Shown: positions 48,395 to 57,547, counted from the first letter of the stretch. The stretch: DNA of 64,000 nucleotides from Acidobacteriota bacterium (GCA_019347945.1 JAHWKK010000002.1:93316-157315); one strand, 5' to 3'. The notes: generated by a model from the letters alone, not told the origin. Numbers and translations: made by a program.

Positions 48395-49912
48395 TCACGA
48401 GAGCTCCACGTAAGGGCGAAGACCGTGAAGCCCCCCTTCGCGCCCGAACCCGGATTCCTTGTAGCCTCCGAACGGAGACGAAGGATCGAACTTGTTGTAC
48501 GTGTTGGCCCAGACCACACCGGCCCTCAATCTGCGGGCGATCTCGAGGATCCGCGAGCCCTTTTCCGTCCAGACCCCGGCGGAGAGCCCGTAGGGAGTGT
48601 TGTTCGCCCGCTCGATTGCTTCTTCAGGCGTACGGAAGGTCAGCACCGAGAGGACGGGACCGAAGATTTCTTCCTGGGCGATCCGGTGCGACTGGGCGAC
48701 ACCCGTGAAGAACGTCGGCTTGAACCAGAAGCCCCGCTCCGGCAGCTCGCACTCCGGCTGCCAGATCTCGGCACCTTCCTCGACGCCGCTTTCGACGAGC
48801 TCCCGGATCCTGTCGAGTTGCGCCTGCGAGTTGATCGCGCCCACATCGGTGTTCTTGTCGAGAGGATCGCCGACCCGCAGCGTTCCTATCCGATCGCGCA
48901 GCTTCCTGATCACGGGCTCGAGCACCGACTCCTGTACGAAGAGCCTCGAGCCCGCGCAGCAGACGTGTCCCTGATTGAAGTAGATTCCGTTGACGATTCC
49001 TTCGACCGCCTGATCGATCGGTGCATCCTCGAAGACGATGTTGGGCGCCTTCCCGCCGAGCTCGAGAGTCAGCTTCTTCTTCGTCCCCGCGATCGCGCGC
49101 TGGATCCGCTTGCCCACCTCGGTGGATCCGGTGAATGCGATTTTGTCCACGCCGGCGTGGTTCACCAGCGACGCACCCGTCTCTCCCGCCCCGGTGACGA
49201 TGTTGACGACTCCGTCGGGGAGGCCCGCCTCCTGAATGATCTCTGCGAGCATCAGCGACGTCAGAGGGGTCGTTTCCGCCGGCTTGAGCACGACCGTATT
49301 TCCCGTCGCGAGCGCCGGCGCGATTTTCCAGGCAGCCATCAGGAGCGGAAAGTTCCACGGGATGATCTGCCCGGCGACTCCGAGGGGAGAGACGTTCCGG
49401 TTCGGAAAGGCGTACTCGAGCTTGTCGGCCCAGCCGGCATAGTAAAAGAAGTGAGCGGCGGCCAGCGGAATGTCGATGTCCCGGGACTCCTTGATCGGCT
49501 TGCCACCGTTCAGCGTTTCGATGACCGCGAGCGCGCGGCTCTTCTCCTGGATGAGCCGGGCGATTCGATAGATGTATTTCCCCCGTTCGAGCGGTTTCAA
49601 ACGGCTCCAGCTCCGGTAAGCTTTCCTCGCGGCGGCGACGGCTCGATCAATGTCCTCCGCCGTGCCCTCCGCTACCTCCGCAAGCGTTGCCTCGGTCGCC
49701 GGATTGATCGTCTCGAACCAGCGGCCTTTGGCGGGCGGAACCATCGATCCACCGATGAAATGACCATAACGGTCGTCGAGAGTGAAGTGGTCGGTCGCTT
49801 CGGGTGCCGGAGCGTAGTCCCATTCGAACGCCGAGGGTACGGCCGGACCAGGCTGGAGGCGGTCGAGCGCCTGCGACGTCATCGGAGTCTTCTTTGCGGT
49901 AGCCCTTGTCAT
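48395..49912 (-). CDS. NAD(P)+-dependent aldehyde dehydrogenase
   Basis: A complete ALDH of 505 residues. Motifs: IIPWNFPLLMAAWKIAPALA, FTGSTEVGKRI, the Glu in LTLELGGKAPNIVFEDA (Glu284), the catalytic Cys318 in NQGHVCCAGSR, QEEIFGPVLSVLTF and the C-terminal SPFGGYKESGFGRE. About 45 extra N-terminal residues precede the usual start of homology. Located between deoC (6 nt upstream) and the short ALDH-like gene, so acetaldehyde from deoxyribose-5-phosphate cleavage is a plausible substrate. The Met at 49912 was chosen because it follows the deoC stop; a Met 10 codons later is possible. Confidence 0.93.
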   Translation of the reverse strand: MTRATAKKTPMTSQALDRLQPGPAVPSAFEWDYAPAPEATDHFTLDDRYGHFIGGSMVPPAKGRWFETINPATEATLAEVAEGTAEDIDRAVAAARKAYRSWSRLKPLERGKYIYRIARLIQEKSRALAVIETLNGGKPIKESRDIDIPLAAAHFFYYAGWADKLEYAFPNRNVSPLGVAGQIIPWNFPLLMAAWKIAPALATGNTVVLKPAETTPLTSLMLAEIIQEAGLPDGVVNIVTGAGETGASLVNHAGVDKIAFTGSTEVGKRIQRAIAGTKKKLTLELGGKAPNIVFEDAPIDQAVEGIVNGIYFNQGHVCCAGSRLFVQESVLEPVIRKLRDRIGTLRVGDPLDKNTDVGAINSQAQLDRIRELVESGVEEGAEIWQPECELPERGFWFKPTFFTGVAQSHRIAQEEIFGPVLSVLTFRTPEEAIERANNTPYGLSAGVWTEKGSRILEIARRLRAGVVWANTYNKFDPSSPFGGYKESGFGREGGLHGLRPYVELS

Positions 49913-49917
49913 GTCTT

Positions 49918-50868
49918 TCAATCGAGTGTGAAGTAGTCGGACGACTGATAGCGCCCGGTCCGCTCCTTGCGGATCTGCATCAATACATCGTTCAGAAGCG
50001 AGCTGGCGCCGAACCGGAAAAGATCGGGCGTCATCCATTCAGGCCCGAGCGTCTCGAAAAGCAGAACCAGATACGCAAGGGCGAGCTTCGATGTCGCGAT
50101 TCCCCCGGCAGGCTTCATGCCCACCCGGTGGCCGGTCTCGTAGTGGAAATCCCGAATCGCCTCCAGCATCACGAGCGTCACGGGAAGCGTGGCATTCGTC
50201 TTCGCCTTCCCGGTGGAAGTCTTGATGAAATCCGCACCGGCGTACATCGCGATCATCGAGGCTTTCCTCACCTGGTCGTAGCTCTCCAGCTCGCCGGTCT
50301 CCAGGATCACCTTGAGGTGGGCAGGGCCACTGGCCTCCTTGACCGCGACGATCTCGTCGAACACGTCCTGAAGGCGCCCGCTCAAGAAGGCGTTGCGGTT
50401 GATCACCATGTCGATCTCGTCGGCTCCGGCGGCGACGGCTCTGCGGGTCTCGTCGACCTTGAGGTCGGTCCAGGTCTGACCGCTTGGGAACCCGGTCGCC
50501 ACCGAGGCGACGTGGACGCCCGAGCCCTCGAGAACCCGGGCGACGTGGGCGATCAGGCTCGGGTAGACGCAGACCGCCCCGACATGGGGAATCGACGCAT
50601 CGGAAGGATCGGGGCGAATCGCCTTCCGGCAGAGGGCGAAAATCTTGCCGGGGGAGTCCTTCCCTTCGAGCGTCGTCAGATCGATCATCGAGATGATCGT
50701 CCTGAGGCCCTCGATCTTGGAAGCTTTCTTGATGGACCGCTTTGCGAGCGAGCTCGCGCGCTCCGTGACGGCCACCTCATCGACCGGTCGCACGAGCGCG
50801 AGCGCATCATTGAGACTACGGCCGGGCAGCGGGTCTCTTCCGCCGGTCGTTTCCAGGAGCTCGGTCAT
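49918..50868 (-). CDS. deoC: Deoxyribose-phosphate aldolase
   Basis: Cleaves 2-deoxyribose-5-phosphate to glyceraldehyde-3-phosphate and acetaldehyde. The 316-residue class I aldolase has the Schiff-base Lys216 in GADFIKTSTGK, the relay Lys252 in GMKPAGGI and the acidic pair in GADEIDMVIN. It is longer than E. coli DeoC (259) by an N-terminal extension of about 50 residues, as in the larger forms of the family. No ribosome site; TAGGAT lies 7 nt before the ATG. First gene of deoC-ALDH-short ALDH. Confidence 0.95.
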   Translation of the reverse strand: MTELLETTGGRDPLPGRSLNDALALVRPVDEVAVTERASSLAKRSIKKASKIEGLRTIISMIDLTTLEGKDSPGKIFALCRKAIRPDPSDASIPHVGAVCVYPSLIAHVARVLEGSGVHVASVATGFPSGQTWTDLKVDETRRAVAAGADEIDMVINRNAFLSGRLQDVFDEIVAVKEASGPAHLKVILETGELESYDQVRKASMIAMYAGADFIKTSTGKAKTNATLPVTLVMLEAIRDFHYETGHRVGMKPAGGIATSKLALAYLVLLFETLGPEWMTPDLFRFGASSLLNDVLMQIRKERTGRYQSSDYFTLD

Positions 50869-50875
50869 CGTCTCG

Positions 50876-50881
50876 ATCCTA
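50876..50881 (-). promoter_or_regulatory. -10 box TAGGAT 7 nt before deoC (leaderless candidate)
   Basis: Minus-strand TATAGGAT is followed by CGAGACG and the deoC ATG. The same hexamer is the -10 of the well-spaced pal promoter at 13948. Confidence 0.5.
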
Positions 50882-50918
50882 TACCTTAACGAATCGATCC
50901 GAAACCGTAATCGCCGGC

Positions 50919-52808
50919 TCAACCGCCGTGCGCGACACCCCGGCGCCGCCGAGGAAGTTCATGAATCAGCTCCCAGGTGGTACCACGGAGTCTCCAGAGG
51001 TCGGAGTGATAAACCCCGTCGTAGCCGCCGTAAAAGAGAATCGACTCCGACACGGGATCCCAGACCATCCGGCCATTCATCCGCGGGCCTGGCGGATTCG
51101 ATTCCGACAGCAGCGTCCAGGTCGTCCCGTCCCACGCCCAGAGATCACCGAGATACTCCTCGTCGGCGCTCTTCCCTCCGTAGAGGAGAATCCTCTGAGT
51201 CATCGGGTCCCACACCGTCATGGCCCCGTATCTCTGCGACGGTTTGGTCGGCGGATTCATCTCTGTCCAACGCGTTCCGTTGAACGACCACTGGTCTTCG
51301 TAGCGGCGGAATGACGCGTTGTCGTCCGGCCGGCCGATTCCTCCGAACAGAATGATCCGGCCGGAATTCGGATCGAAGAAGTACGCCCCGAGAATTCTCG
51401 CATCCGGTCGCTGTTCCCGTCTCAGATTCATCTCGGTCCAGTTTGTGCCGTCCCATCTCCAGGTCGAGTTGAGATAGCGAAGACCATCGGGAGTACCTCC
51501 GTACAGGATCGTACGGCCGAGATTCGGGTCATAGGCCATCATCCCGAACCTCCGAACCGGTGGAGCGGTATCCGGATCTTTGAGCTCCCATGCCGTGCCG
51601 TCGAACTCGTACGTTGCCGAGTCCTCGCAGATCATGACGAGCCTTTCGCGGGCGGTATCGATGGCTCCGAGCGGGTAGGTACAGACCCGCGGCTGGTCGT
51701 CGAAACGGCGCTGGGTCCAGCGCGTTCCCTCGAGCGTCCAGAAATCTCCGAGAAAATCGACCGAATTGTGGCCGCCGTAAAAGAGAACCCTCTCACCGGT
51801 CCAGTCTGGCTGAAAGACGAACTGGCTGCGAGGTCCGGGATCACCGAAACGGATTATCCGGCGCCATCGCCCATCGGCGAGAACGTAGGTCGAGTTCGTC
51901 GGTCGATCGCTGGTGCCACCGAACAGAACGGTCTCGCGCCGGCCAACGTCGTAGGCCAGGCCGTATCCGAACTTCAATGCAGCCGAAAAGTCGACCTCGG
52001 CCTCCTCCCAGTCCTCGCCATCCCAAAGCCACGTCGACGCGTCGATGAATCCGCCAGTGCAGCCGCCTCCGTACGTGAGAACGCGCTGATCCTCGGTCCT
52101 GAAGACCATCGAGACCTGGATCACACAGTCGGGATTGGTCTCGTTCCCCAGAACGACCCAGGCGCCGTCACGGAAAGCCAGAGTCACCTTGTCGTCGTCC
52201 TGATCGATGCCCAGCATCAGAATCTCGGAGCGCGCCTCATCCCAGACCATGCTCGGATTGTCGATCTGCGGAACCGTCGCAACCGACCGCCAGGTCGTTC
52301 CGTCGAACTCCCAGGTGTCGTGGAGAATCTCGGTCCCACGACTTCCGCCATAAAGCACGACGACATTGCGAATCGGGTCGAAGGCCATCGCATGAAGCCT
52401 TCGGGCCGGCGGCGAGGCAGGCGTCTGGATCAGCGTCCACTCATCGTTCCTATAGCTCCAGGTGTCGGCGTATGTCGTCTCGCCGTCGAATCCACCAAAC
52501 AGGATCACCCGTCCGCCAACGGAATCGAATGTCATCGATGCTCCGGAGCGCTTCTGAGGTGAGATCTCGGGGTAGACCCGAATCCAGTCGATCCCGTTCC
52601 ACTCCCAGGTGTCGCCAAGTGAGTAGGTGATCCTCGAAGCATCGGCAGCACTGAGTCCGCCGAAGAGCACGGCAGCGCCCTCGGTCGTGCTCCACGTCAT
52701 CGCCGGATTACGCCGAGCCGAGGGAAACGCCAGCGCCGACCCGGCAAAGGCGAGGATCAAAATCGAGAGTACGGCCGTCTGCACGGCTCTGGGGCATCTG
52801 CTCATCAT
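50919..52808 (-). CDS. Secreted Kelch-repeat beta-propeller protein
   Basis: A 629-residue exported protein: a signal peptide (VLSILILAFAGSALA) then about 12 repeats of roughly 50 residues with the pattern hydrophobic-L-(F/Y)-G-G ... D-x-W-x-(W/F)-x-G-x-x-W, e.g. VILFGGFDGETTYADTWSY and ILLYGGKSADEEYLGDLWAW. Repeats 4 and 8 have lost the Gly pair (ILMLGIDQ; LVMICEDS). Twelve blades suggest two six-bladed propellers. No enzyme domain or anchor is visible; likely a binding protein in the periplasm or outside. AAGAGG precedes the first of two ATGs. deoC starts 51 nt downstream. Confidence 0.85.
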   Translation of the reverse strand: MMSRCPRAVQTAVLSILILAFAGSALAFPSARRNPAMTWSTTEGAAVLFGGLSAADASRITYSLGDTWEWNGIDWIRVYPEISPQKRSGASMTFDSVGGRVILFGGFDGETTYADTWSYRNDEWTLIQTPASPPARRLHAMAFDPIRNVVVLYGGSRGTEILHDTWEFDGTTWRSVATVPQIDNPSMVWDEARSEILMLGIDQDDDKVTLAFRDGAWVVLGNETNPDCVIQVSMVFRTEDQRVLTYGGGCTGGFIDASTWLWDGEDWEEAEVDFSAALKFGYGLAYDVGRRETVLFGGTSDRPTNSTYVLADGRWRRIIRFGDPGPRSQFVFQPDWTGERVLFYGGHNSVDFLGDFWTLEGTRWTQRRFDDQPRVCTYPLGAIDTARERLVMICEDSATYEFDGTAWELKDPDTAPPVRRFGMMAYDPNLGRTILYGGTPDGLRYLNSTWRWDGTNWTEMNLRREQRPDARILGAYFFDPNSGRIILFGGIGRPDDNASFRRYEDQWSFNGTRWTEMNPPTKPSQRYGAMTVWDPMTQRILLYGGKSADEEYLGDLWAWDGTTWTLLSESNPPGPRMNGRMVWDPVSESILFYGGYDGVYHSDLWRLRGTTWELIHELPRRRRGVAHGG

Positions 52809-52960
52809 GGCCTCTTGGGAAGTTCGGGAGTCGAATCCGCGTGAAACCGCGTCTCCCGTCGCGACCAACGGACTGCTTGTGTGTTCCATTCCCCGCCGGT
52901 GCGACGGCGCACGCGCCTCACACAATCAGGACGTTCGCGCGGCCCCGGAAGTTACGGAGA

Positions 52961-53338
52961 TCAGCTCACGAGCTCGATCAGCTCGCTCAGCGAAGACCTC
53001 GCCTGATTCCGGATCGGGGCGTCGTCGGACGCGAGGCGGATGACCTTGTTGTACTCGGCGATCGCTTTCGAATACTCGCGGGTGTGGAGATGATGAATGC
53101 GTCCGATCTGCAGCTTCGCTTCGAGATTCCGCGGATCGACCTCGAGAATCTTGTTGAGAAAAACGAGCGCCGAGTCGAACTTGCTCTCCTCGAGCGCCAT
53201 TTCATATCGCATCCGGTACAGCGCCACGAGATCCTGTGGCGATGGGCTCATCCACGCGCCCGGCAAACGGGAAAGCACTGCGGAAATCAAACGCTTCGAC
53301 GAAGGTGCTTCTGTTTTCCGAATCGGAAGTCTGTCCAT
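52961..53338 (-). CDS. TPR-repeat protein
   Basis: A 125-residue protein without a signal peptide. After about 35 polar residues come TPR-type helices: LYRMRYEMALEESKFDSALV then FLNKILEVDPRNLEAKLQIG, and IHHLHTREYSKAIAEYNKVI. Two to three repeats are present, enough for a small protein-binding scaffold. The function and partner are unknown. GAGGGAGGG lies upstream of the ATG; a GTG one codon earlier is possible. It lies 152 nt before the Kelch gene on the same strand. Confidence 0.7.
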   Translation of the reverse strand: MDRLPIRKTEAPSSKRLISAVLSRLPGAWMSPSPQDLVALYRMRYEMALEESKFDSALVFLNKILEVDPRNLEAKLQIGRIHHLHTREYSKAIAEYNKVIRLASDDAPIRNQARSSLSELIELVS

Positions 53339-53430
53339 CACGCACGCCCTCCCTCACTTCAGACAGTTACTGTAAATATCTTATTCGATGTTCTCTTTTC
53401 ACGCAATCCCGCAGATGGGCGGCACACAAC

Positions 53431-53592
53431 ACTCGTCATTCTGAGCCCGGCGTGAGCGCGGGCGAAGAACCTGGGGGCGCGTGAATCGGTGTAATGCCCT
53501 CACGCGCCTCTGCGGTCACGAGCGCCCGACCAGATCCTTCGCCGTCCTTCGGCGGCTCAAGATGACGAGGAGGTGGATTCGCGAGAGCCACG
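53431..53592 (+). repeat. REPIN-like composite inverted-repeat element, locus 2
   Basis: Reads TCGTCATTCTGAGCCCGGC, GGGCGAAGAACCTGGGGG, GTGAATCGGTGTAATGCC, CAGATCCTTCGCCGTCCTTC, GGCTCAAGATGACGA and GGTGGATTCGCGAGAGCCAC, the same order as the minus strand of 15820-15986. It fills most of the 346-nt gap between the TPR gene and the M28 peptidase; no gene is visible in the gap. Confidence 0.8.
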
Positions 53593-53684
53593 GGGGCGAC
53601 GGCGATGGGTTGGATCACGGCGCCTGAGATGGGGAGACGCGGCAACGGGGTCGTCACCGCGACTCCCGATCTTCTCGAGAATTT

Positions 53685-55349
53685 TCAGTCCGTCCGGTTC
53701 GCAAGCGCCTCTTTACGGGCGGCCTCGAATTCGTCTCCCGGGTTCCACGACGGCATCTCTTCACTCTCCGCTACGACGAGCCCGGTCAGGAAGAGAAGCC
53801 GAGCGTCCTCGACCATCCCTTCGAAGTTCCACGAGTCCTCGAGCTCGTCGTTAACCTGGTGGTAGTTGGTCGCCTCCCAGTTTTCGATCTGCTGCTTCCC
53901 CCACCCGGCCGGTCTTCCACGGAACTTCGTTCCCGTATCGGTATAGATCGCCGGTACCCCGATCCGGGCGAAGTGGAACTGATCGCTCCGATAGAAGAAA
54001 CCCCTGTCGGGGAACTGGTCTCCCTGGACCGACCGGCCCTGCATCGCTGCGAAGCGCTCGACGATCGAATCGAGAGAGGATTTTCCGTACCCGATGAAGG
54101 TCAGATCCTCGGTGCGACCCCAGATGTTTGCGCCATCGATATTGATGTTCGCCGCAATTTTTCCGGGCTCGATCGTCGGATGATCCGCCCAGTACCGGCT
54201 TCCGAGAAGTCCCTGTTCCTCTGCTGCCACGAAGAGAAACATCACCGAGCGCGCTGGCCGAGCCGGGAGCTCCGTGAATGCTTTCGCGATCGCCAGAACC
54301 TGCGAGGTTCCGGATCCGTTGTCGAGTGCTCCGTTGTAGATCCGGTCTCCCTCCCCCTCTTCGGCCGTCCCGAGATGATCGTGGTGGGCCGTATAGATGA
54401 CGACCTCGTCGCGAAGAATCGAATCGCTTCCGCGGAGGATTCCGGCGACGTTCGCCGTAGTCACAGCCGAGATCTCGACCGCGAGATCGAGCGAGGTCCG
54501 AATACCGAGCGGGACCGGTCGGAAGTCCTTCCGCCTCGCCGACTCGACGAGCTGGTCGAGATCCTTCCCCGCGAGCTTCATGAGCTCCCGCGCCGCGTCC
54601 TCACTCACCCATGCCTCGACGCTCAGCCGCGGCTCCGGACCGGCAGGGAGTCCGAACTGCTCGCCGGTCCATGACGTCTGAACCACCTGCCACGGATATC
54701 CCGCCGTCGGTGTGGTGTGGATCACGATTGCTCCGGCTGCACCCTGCCTCGCGGCACTCTCATATTTATAGGTCCAGCGCCCGTAGTAAAGCCGGCGATC
54801 CCCCTCGAAGAGATTCGGGGCCCAGTCGGGATCGTTGTTCATGAACACGAGGGTTTTTCCCTTCAGGTCCATCCCTTTGAAGTCATCCCACCCGTACTCG
54901 GGAGCTTCGATTCCGTATCCGACGAAGACGAGCTCGGAGTTGTTCAGCGACGATTGCTTTTTCTGCTGCCCCGAAACCGCGACGAACTCCTCCCCTCGAT
55001 CGAGCCTTACGGTCTGTCCGCCCCTCGAGAACGTCCACGTCGCCGGAACTTTCGTATCGACGCCGACGATGTCGAACGGCTGCGTCCAGGTGCCGTCGAT
55101 ACCGGCCGGCTCGAGGCCGAGTTTCTCCATCTCGGTCGACAGGTAGAGCTGAGTCAGCGCATCGCCCTCGGTGGCCGGACCTCTGCCGCCGAGCAGATCA
55201 TCCGAGAGAAATCGGACGTGTGCCCGGAGCAGCGAGCCGTCGATCGAGTCCCCAGCCTCCAGCGCCTGCGGCGGAAGCGGATCGGGCTCGTGGGCCATGA
55301 CGCCAAAGGCCGCGAGCATTGAAATCATGAGAATCGTCAGTCTGCGCAT
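53685..55349 (-). CDS. Secreted M28-family zinc aminopeptidase with PA domain
   Basis: A 554-residue exported peptidase. A signal peptide (TILMISMLAAFGVMA) is followed by an N-terminal region and a protease-associated insert (about 130-280, with AARQGAAGAIVIHT). The M28 domain has all ligands: His in YTAHHDHLG, Asp in YNGALDNGSGT, the Glu pair in VAAEEQGLLGS, Asp in ANINIDGAN and His in NYHQVNDE. It should release N-terminal residues from peptides in the periplasm or medium. AAAGGAG precedes the ATG by 9 nt. Stands alone. Confidence 0.94.
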   Translation of the reverse strand: MRRLTILMISMLAAFGVMAHEPDPLPPQALEAGDSIDGSLLRAHVRFLSDDLLGGRGPATEGDALTQLYLSTEMEKLGLEPAGIDGTWTQPFDIVGVDTKVPATWTFSRGGQTVRLDRGEEFVAVSGQQKKQSSLNNSELVFVGYGIEAPEYGWDDFKGMDLKGKTLVFMNNDPDWAPNLFEGDRRLYYGRWTYKYESAARQGAAGAIVIHTTPTAGYPWQVVQTSWTGEQFGLPAGPEPRLSVEAWVSEDAARELMKLAGKDLDQLVESARRKDFRPVPLGIRTSLDLAVEISAVTTANVAGILRGSDSILRDEVVIYTAHHDHLGTAEEGEGDRIYNGALDNGSGTSQVLAIAKAFTELPARPARSVMFLFVAAEEQGLLGSRYWADHPTIEPGKIAANINIDGANIWGRTEDLTFIGYGKSSLDSIVERFAAMQGRSVQGDQFPDRGFFYRSDQFHFARIGVPAIYTDTGTKFRGRPAGWGKQQIENWEATNYHQVNDELEDSWNFEGMVEDARLLFLTGLVVAESEEMPSWNPGDEFEAARKEALANRTD

Positions 55350-55488
55350 CGTGAACTGCTCCTTTCATCTCGAACCGGAGTCTATCAATCCGGGAAGGTC
55401 CGAAGGCATCGGGATGGATTGAATGCCTTTAACTCCTCGAATCTCGCGAAGTCGCGGTGCCCATCACAGCCCAGAAGGACGCGAACGC

Positions 55489-56028
55489 TCAGCTTTCGCT
55501 CTCTTCGGCGTGCACTTCCTCGCCAGCCGGCGTCACCAGATACCATTCCGCTCCCGACTCGACGATGTCCTGGCCCCTGGCGTCCCCCGGCTGTTGATCC
55601 TGCGCGTAATAGTAGAGAGGCCAGCCGCCATAGGTCACCTGGGTCGTGCCGTCAGTCCTCGTAATCGTGCCGAGCATCCCCGTCTGAACAGTGGGATCAC
55701 TGGCACTCGGTTCGCCGTCGGTCATCAGCGGAGGCCACACCTGGGCGCACGAGTCGTAGCAAGTGCTCCCCTGCTGTCCCTCATCCTTCTTGAAGAGATA
55801 GAGGCTCATCCCCGAATCGTCGACTAGGTGCTGACCATACGGCTCGGTCGTCCGAACCCCGATCATGGCGGAACGAGCGGTCATCTCCTGGGTCGTCTCC
55901 GGCTCCGCAGCGGGACGCGTCTCGGTCATGCTCGCCGGTTCCTCGAGCTCCTGCTCCGGGGCACAACCGACCGCGAGCACTGCCATCGAGAGCGTCACGA
56001 GGACTGATTTCAGGTTTTCGAATTTCAT
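55489..56028 (-). CDS. Lipoprotein with Lipoprotein_15-type (COG4315) repeats
   Basis: A 179-residue lipoprotein: the signal ends VLAVGC (Cys near 22), a Glu/Thr/Pro-rich linker runs to about 60, then two copies of a small repeat typical of COG4315: YGQHLVDDSGMSLYLFKKDE followed by CYDSCAQVWPPLM, and a second with TTQVTYGGWPLYYYAQD then GDARGQDI and EWYLVTPAG. The family is common in Gram-negative and actinobacterial envelopes; function unknown. AAGGAGGAGCAG lies just upstream of the ATG, an unusually strong ribosome site. Confidence 0.87.
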   Translation of the reverse strand: MKFENLKSVLVTLSMAVLAVGCAPEQELEEPASMTETRPAAEPETTQEMTARSAMIGVRTTEPYGQHLVDDSGMSLYLFKKDEGQQGSTCYDSCAQVWPPLMTDGEPSASDPTVQTGMLGTITRTDGTTQVTYGGWPLYYYAQDQQPGDARGQDIVESGAEWYLVTPAGEEVHAEESES

Positions 56029-56152
56029 CTGCTCCTCCTTTCGGTTTCGAGTTGCTTCGAAGAGCAAGAAGCCCGCCGCTCTCTCGGCCCATCAGACCGG
56101 AAGTCCGCGTCATTCGGCTTGAGAAAATGAAGCTCCGCGAGACCTCACGGGG

Positions 56153-57547
56153 TCAATATGCGTTTTCGTGACGGAAGCCGTAGCGAATGGTCATCAGCAG
56201 GATCTTCAGGTCGAGAAAGAGCGACCAGTTCTCGATGTAGAAGAGGTCGTGCTCGACGCGCATTCGCACCGAGGTGTTGCCACGCCAGCCGTGAACCTGC
56301 GCCCAGCCGGTCATACCGGCGCGGACCTTGTGTCGGAGCATGTAGTGAGGAAACTCTTCGCGGAACTTCTCCACGAACTCGGGGCGCTCGGGGCGAGGCC
56401 CGACCAGACTCATCTCGCCTCGCAACACGTTGATCAGCTGAGGAAGCTCGTCGAGTGACCAGCGGCGGATGAACCGCCCGACCCTGGTCCGTCGCTCGTC
56501 ATCGCGCGAGGCCCACACGGCTCCGCTCGCAGCCTCGGCGTCGTTCTTCATCGAGCGGAACTTGATCATCTCGAAGGGCTGGCCATCGAGACCCATCCGG
56601 CGCTGCCGGTAGACGACCGGAGCACCGTCCTCCAGCCGGATCGCTGCCGCAATTCCGATCATCACCGGAGCGAACAGGATCGAAGCGACGGTCGCCGTCA
56701 CGAGATCGAAAATCCGTTTGAGCAGGCTGTTCCATCCCGCGAGCGGCGTCTCCGACAGATTCACCGTGGGAAGTCCGTCGAGATCCTCGACCTTCGAGCG
56801 AAGAGCCATGTACTGGAGCAGATCCGGTACGACGTGCACCGATACGTACTCGCGCGAAAGCCGGTCGAGAAGCATCATCGTCTCGGGAGCCGACTGATGC
56901 GGCATCGCGACATAGACGTGATCGATCTGCCGCGACCTCAGAAGGCGCACCACATCGTCCGGCGTCCCGAGATACTCCGGATCACCTTCGAACGGCGCCG
57001 CGGCGACGTAGCCGACGACCGTGAGACCGAGCCCGCGGTGATCCTCGATTCGTCGGATCACCTCCCGGGCGAGGTCGCCTCCCCCGACGACGAGCACCCG
57101 CTCGAGGCCCTCCCCGCGACGAATTCGACGCCCGATCAGCCAGCGGGCGATGAGCCGCCCGCCTGAAATGAACAGCAGCGAGCAAATCGAGAAGAGTGCC
57201 AGGGTCGCGCGTGAATAGTCACCCCCCGCAGGCCGGAACCACAACAGAAGCCCCGACAGAACGATCGTCGACGAGGCCACCCCCATGGCGACGCTCAGCA
57301 GCTCTTCGATCGCCGTCCGGCCGGGACGCTGACGGTAGATTCCATGCAGGGTGAAGATCAGCGGAAACAAAACCGCGACGAGCGGTACCAGCCGCAGGTA
57401 TACCGAAAGATCCTGCGGGCCACGCGTGACCGGAATGATCTCGACGACGAAACGGAGGTACCAGGCAGTCACGAGCGCAGCGCTGGCGGCAAGCGCATCC
57501 AGGAGCACGTGAATCGAAGCGAGAATTCTCTGTCTTCGACGGATCAA
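56153..57547 (-). CDS. Polyprenyl-phosphate sugar-1-phosphate transferase (WbaP/WcaJ type)
   Basis: Starts exopolysaccharide or O-antigen repeat units by moving a sugar-1-phosphate from a UDP-sugar to undecaprenyl phosphate in the inner membrane. The 464 residues show four N-terminal helices, a Rossmann-like region (VLVVGGGDLAREVIRRIE), a fifth hydrophobic segment (LVTATVASILFAPVMIGIAA), then the catalytic domain: VVYRQRRMGLDGQPFEMIKF, RRWSLDELPQLINVLRGEMS, VGPRPERPEF and VRAGMTGWAQVHG. Start TTG overlaps the GT4 stop (TTGA) with GGGAGG upstream. The exact sugar is unknown. Confidence 0.94.
   Translation of the reverse strand: MIRRRQRILASIHVLLDALAASAALVTAWYLRFVVEIIPVTRGPQDLSVYLRLVPLVAVLFPLIFTLHGIYRQRPGRTAIEELLSVAMGVASSTIVLSGLLLWFRPAGGDYSRATLALFSICSLLFISGGRLIARWLIGRRIRRGEGLERVLVVGGGDLAREVIRRIEDHRGLGLTVVGYVAAAPFEGDPEYLGTPDDVVRLLRSRQIDHVYVAMPHQSAPETMMLLDRLSREYVSVHVVPDLLQYMALRSKVEDLDGLPTVNLSETPLAGWNSLLKRIFDLVTATVASILFAPVMIGIAAAIRLEDGAPVVYRQRRMGLDGQPFEMIKFRSMKNDAEAASGAVWASRDDERRTRVGRFIRRWSLDELPQLINVLRGEMSLVGPRPERPEFVEKFREEFPHYMLRHKVRAGMTGWAQVHGWRGNTSVRMRVEHDLFYIENWSLFLDLKILLMTIRYGFRHENAY

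Noticed and set aside
48425..49936. A 503-codon plus-strand frame opposite the ALDH gene
   Set aside because: Antisense to an enzyme with all catalytic motifs; composition is typical of an antisense frame.
47521..50868. Bacterial microcompartment locus (deoC with aldehyde dehydrogenases)
   Set aside because: No shell-protein genes or encapsulation-peptide partners are present in the window.
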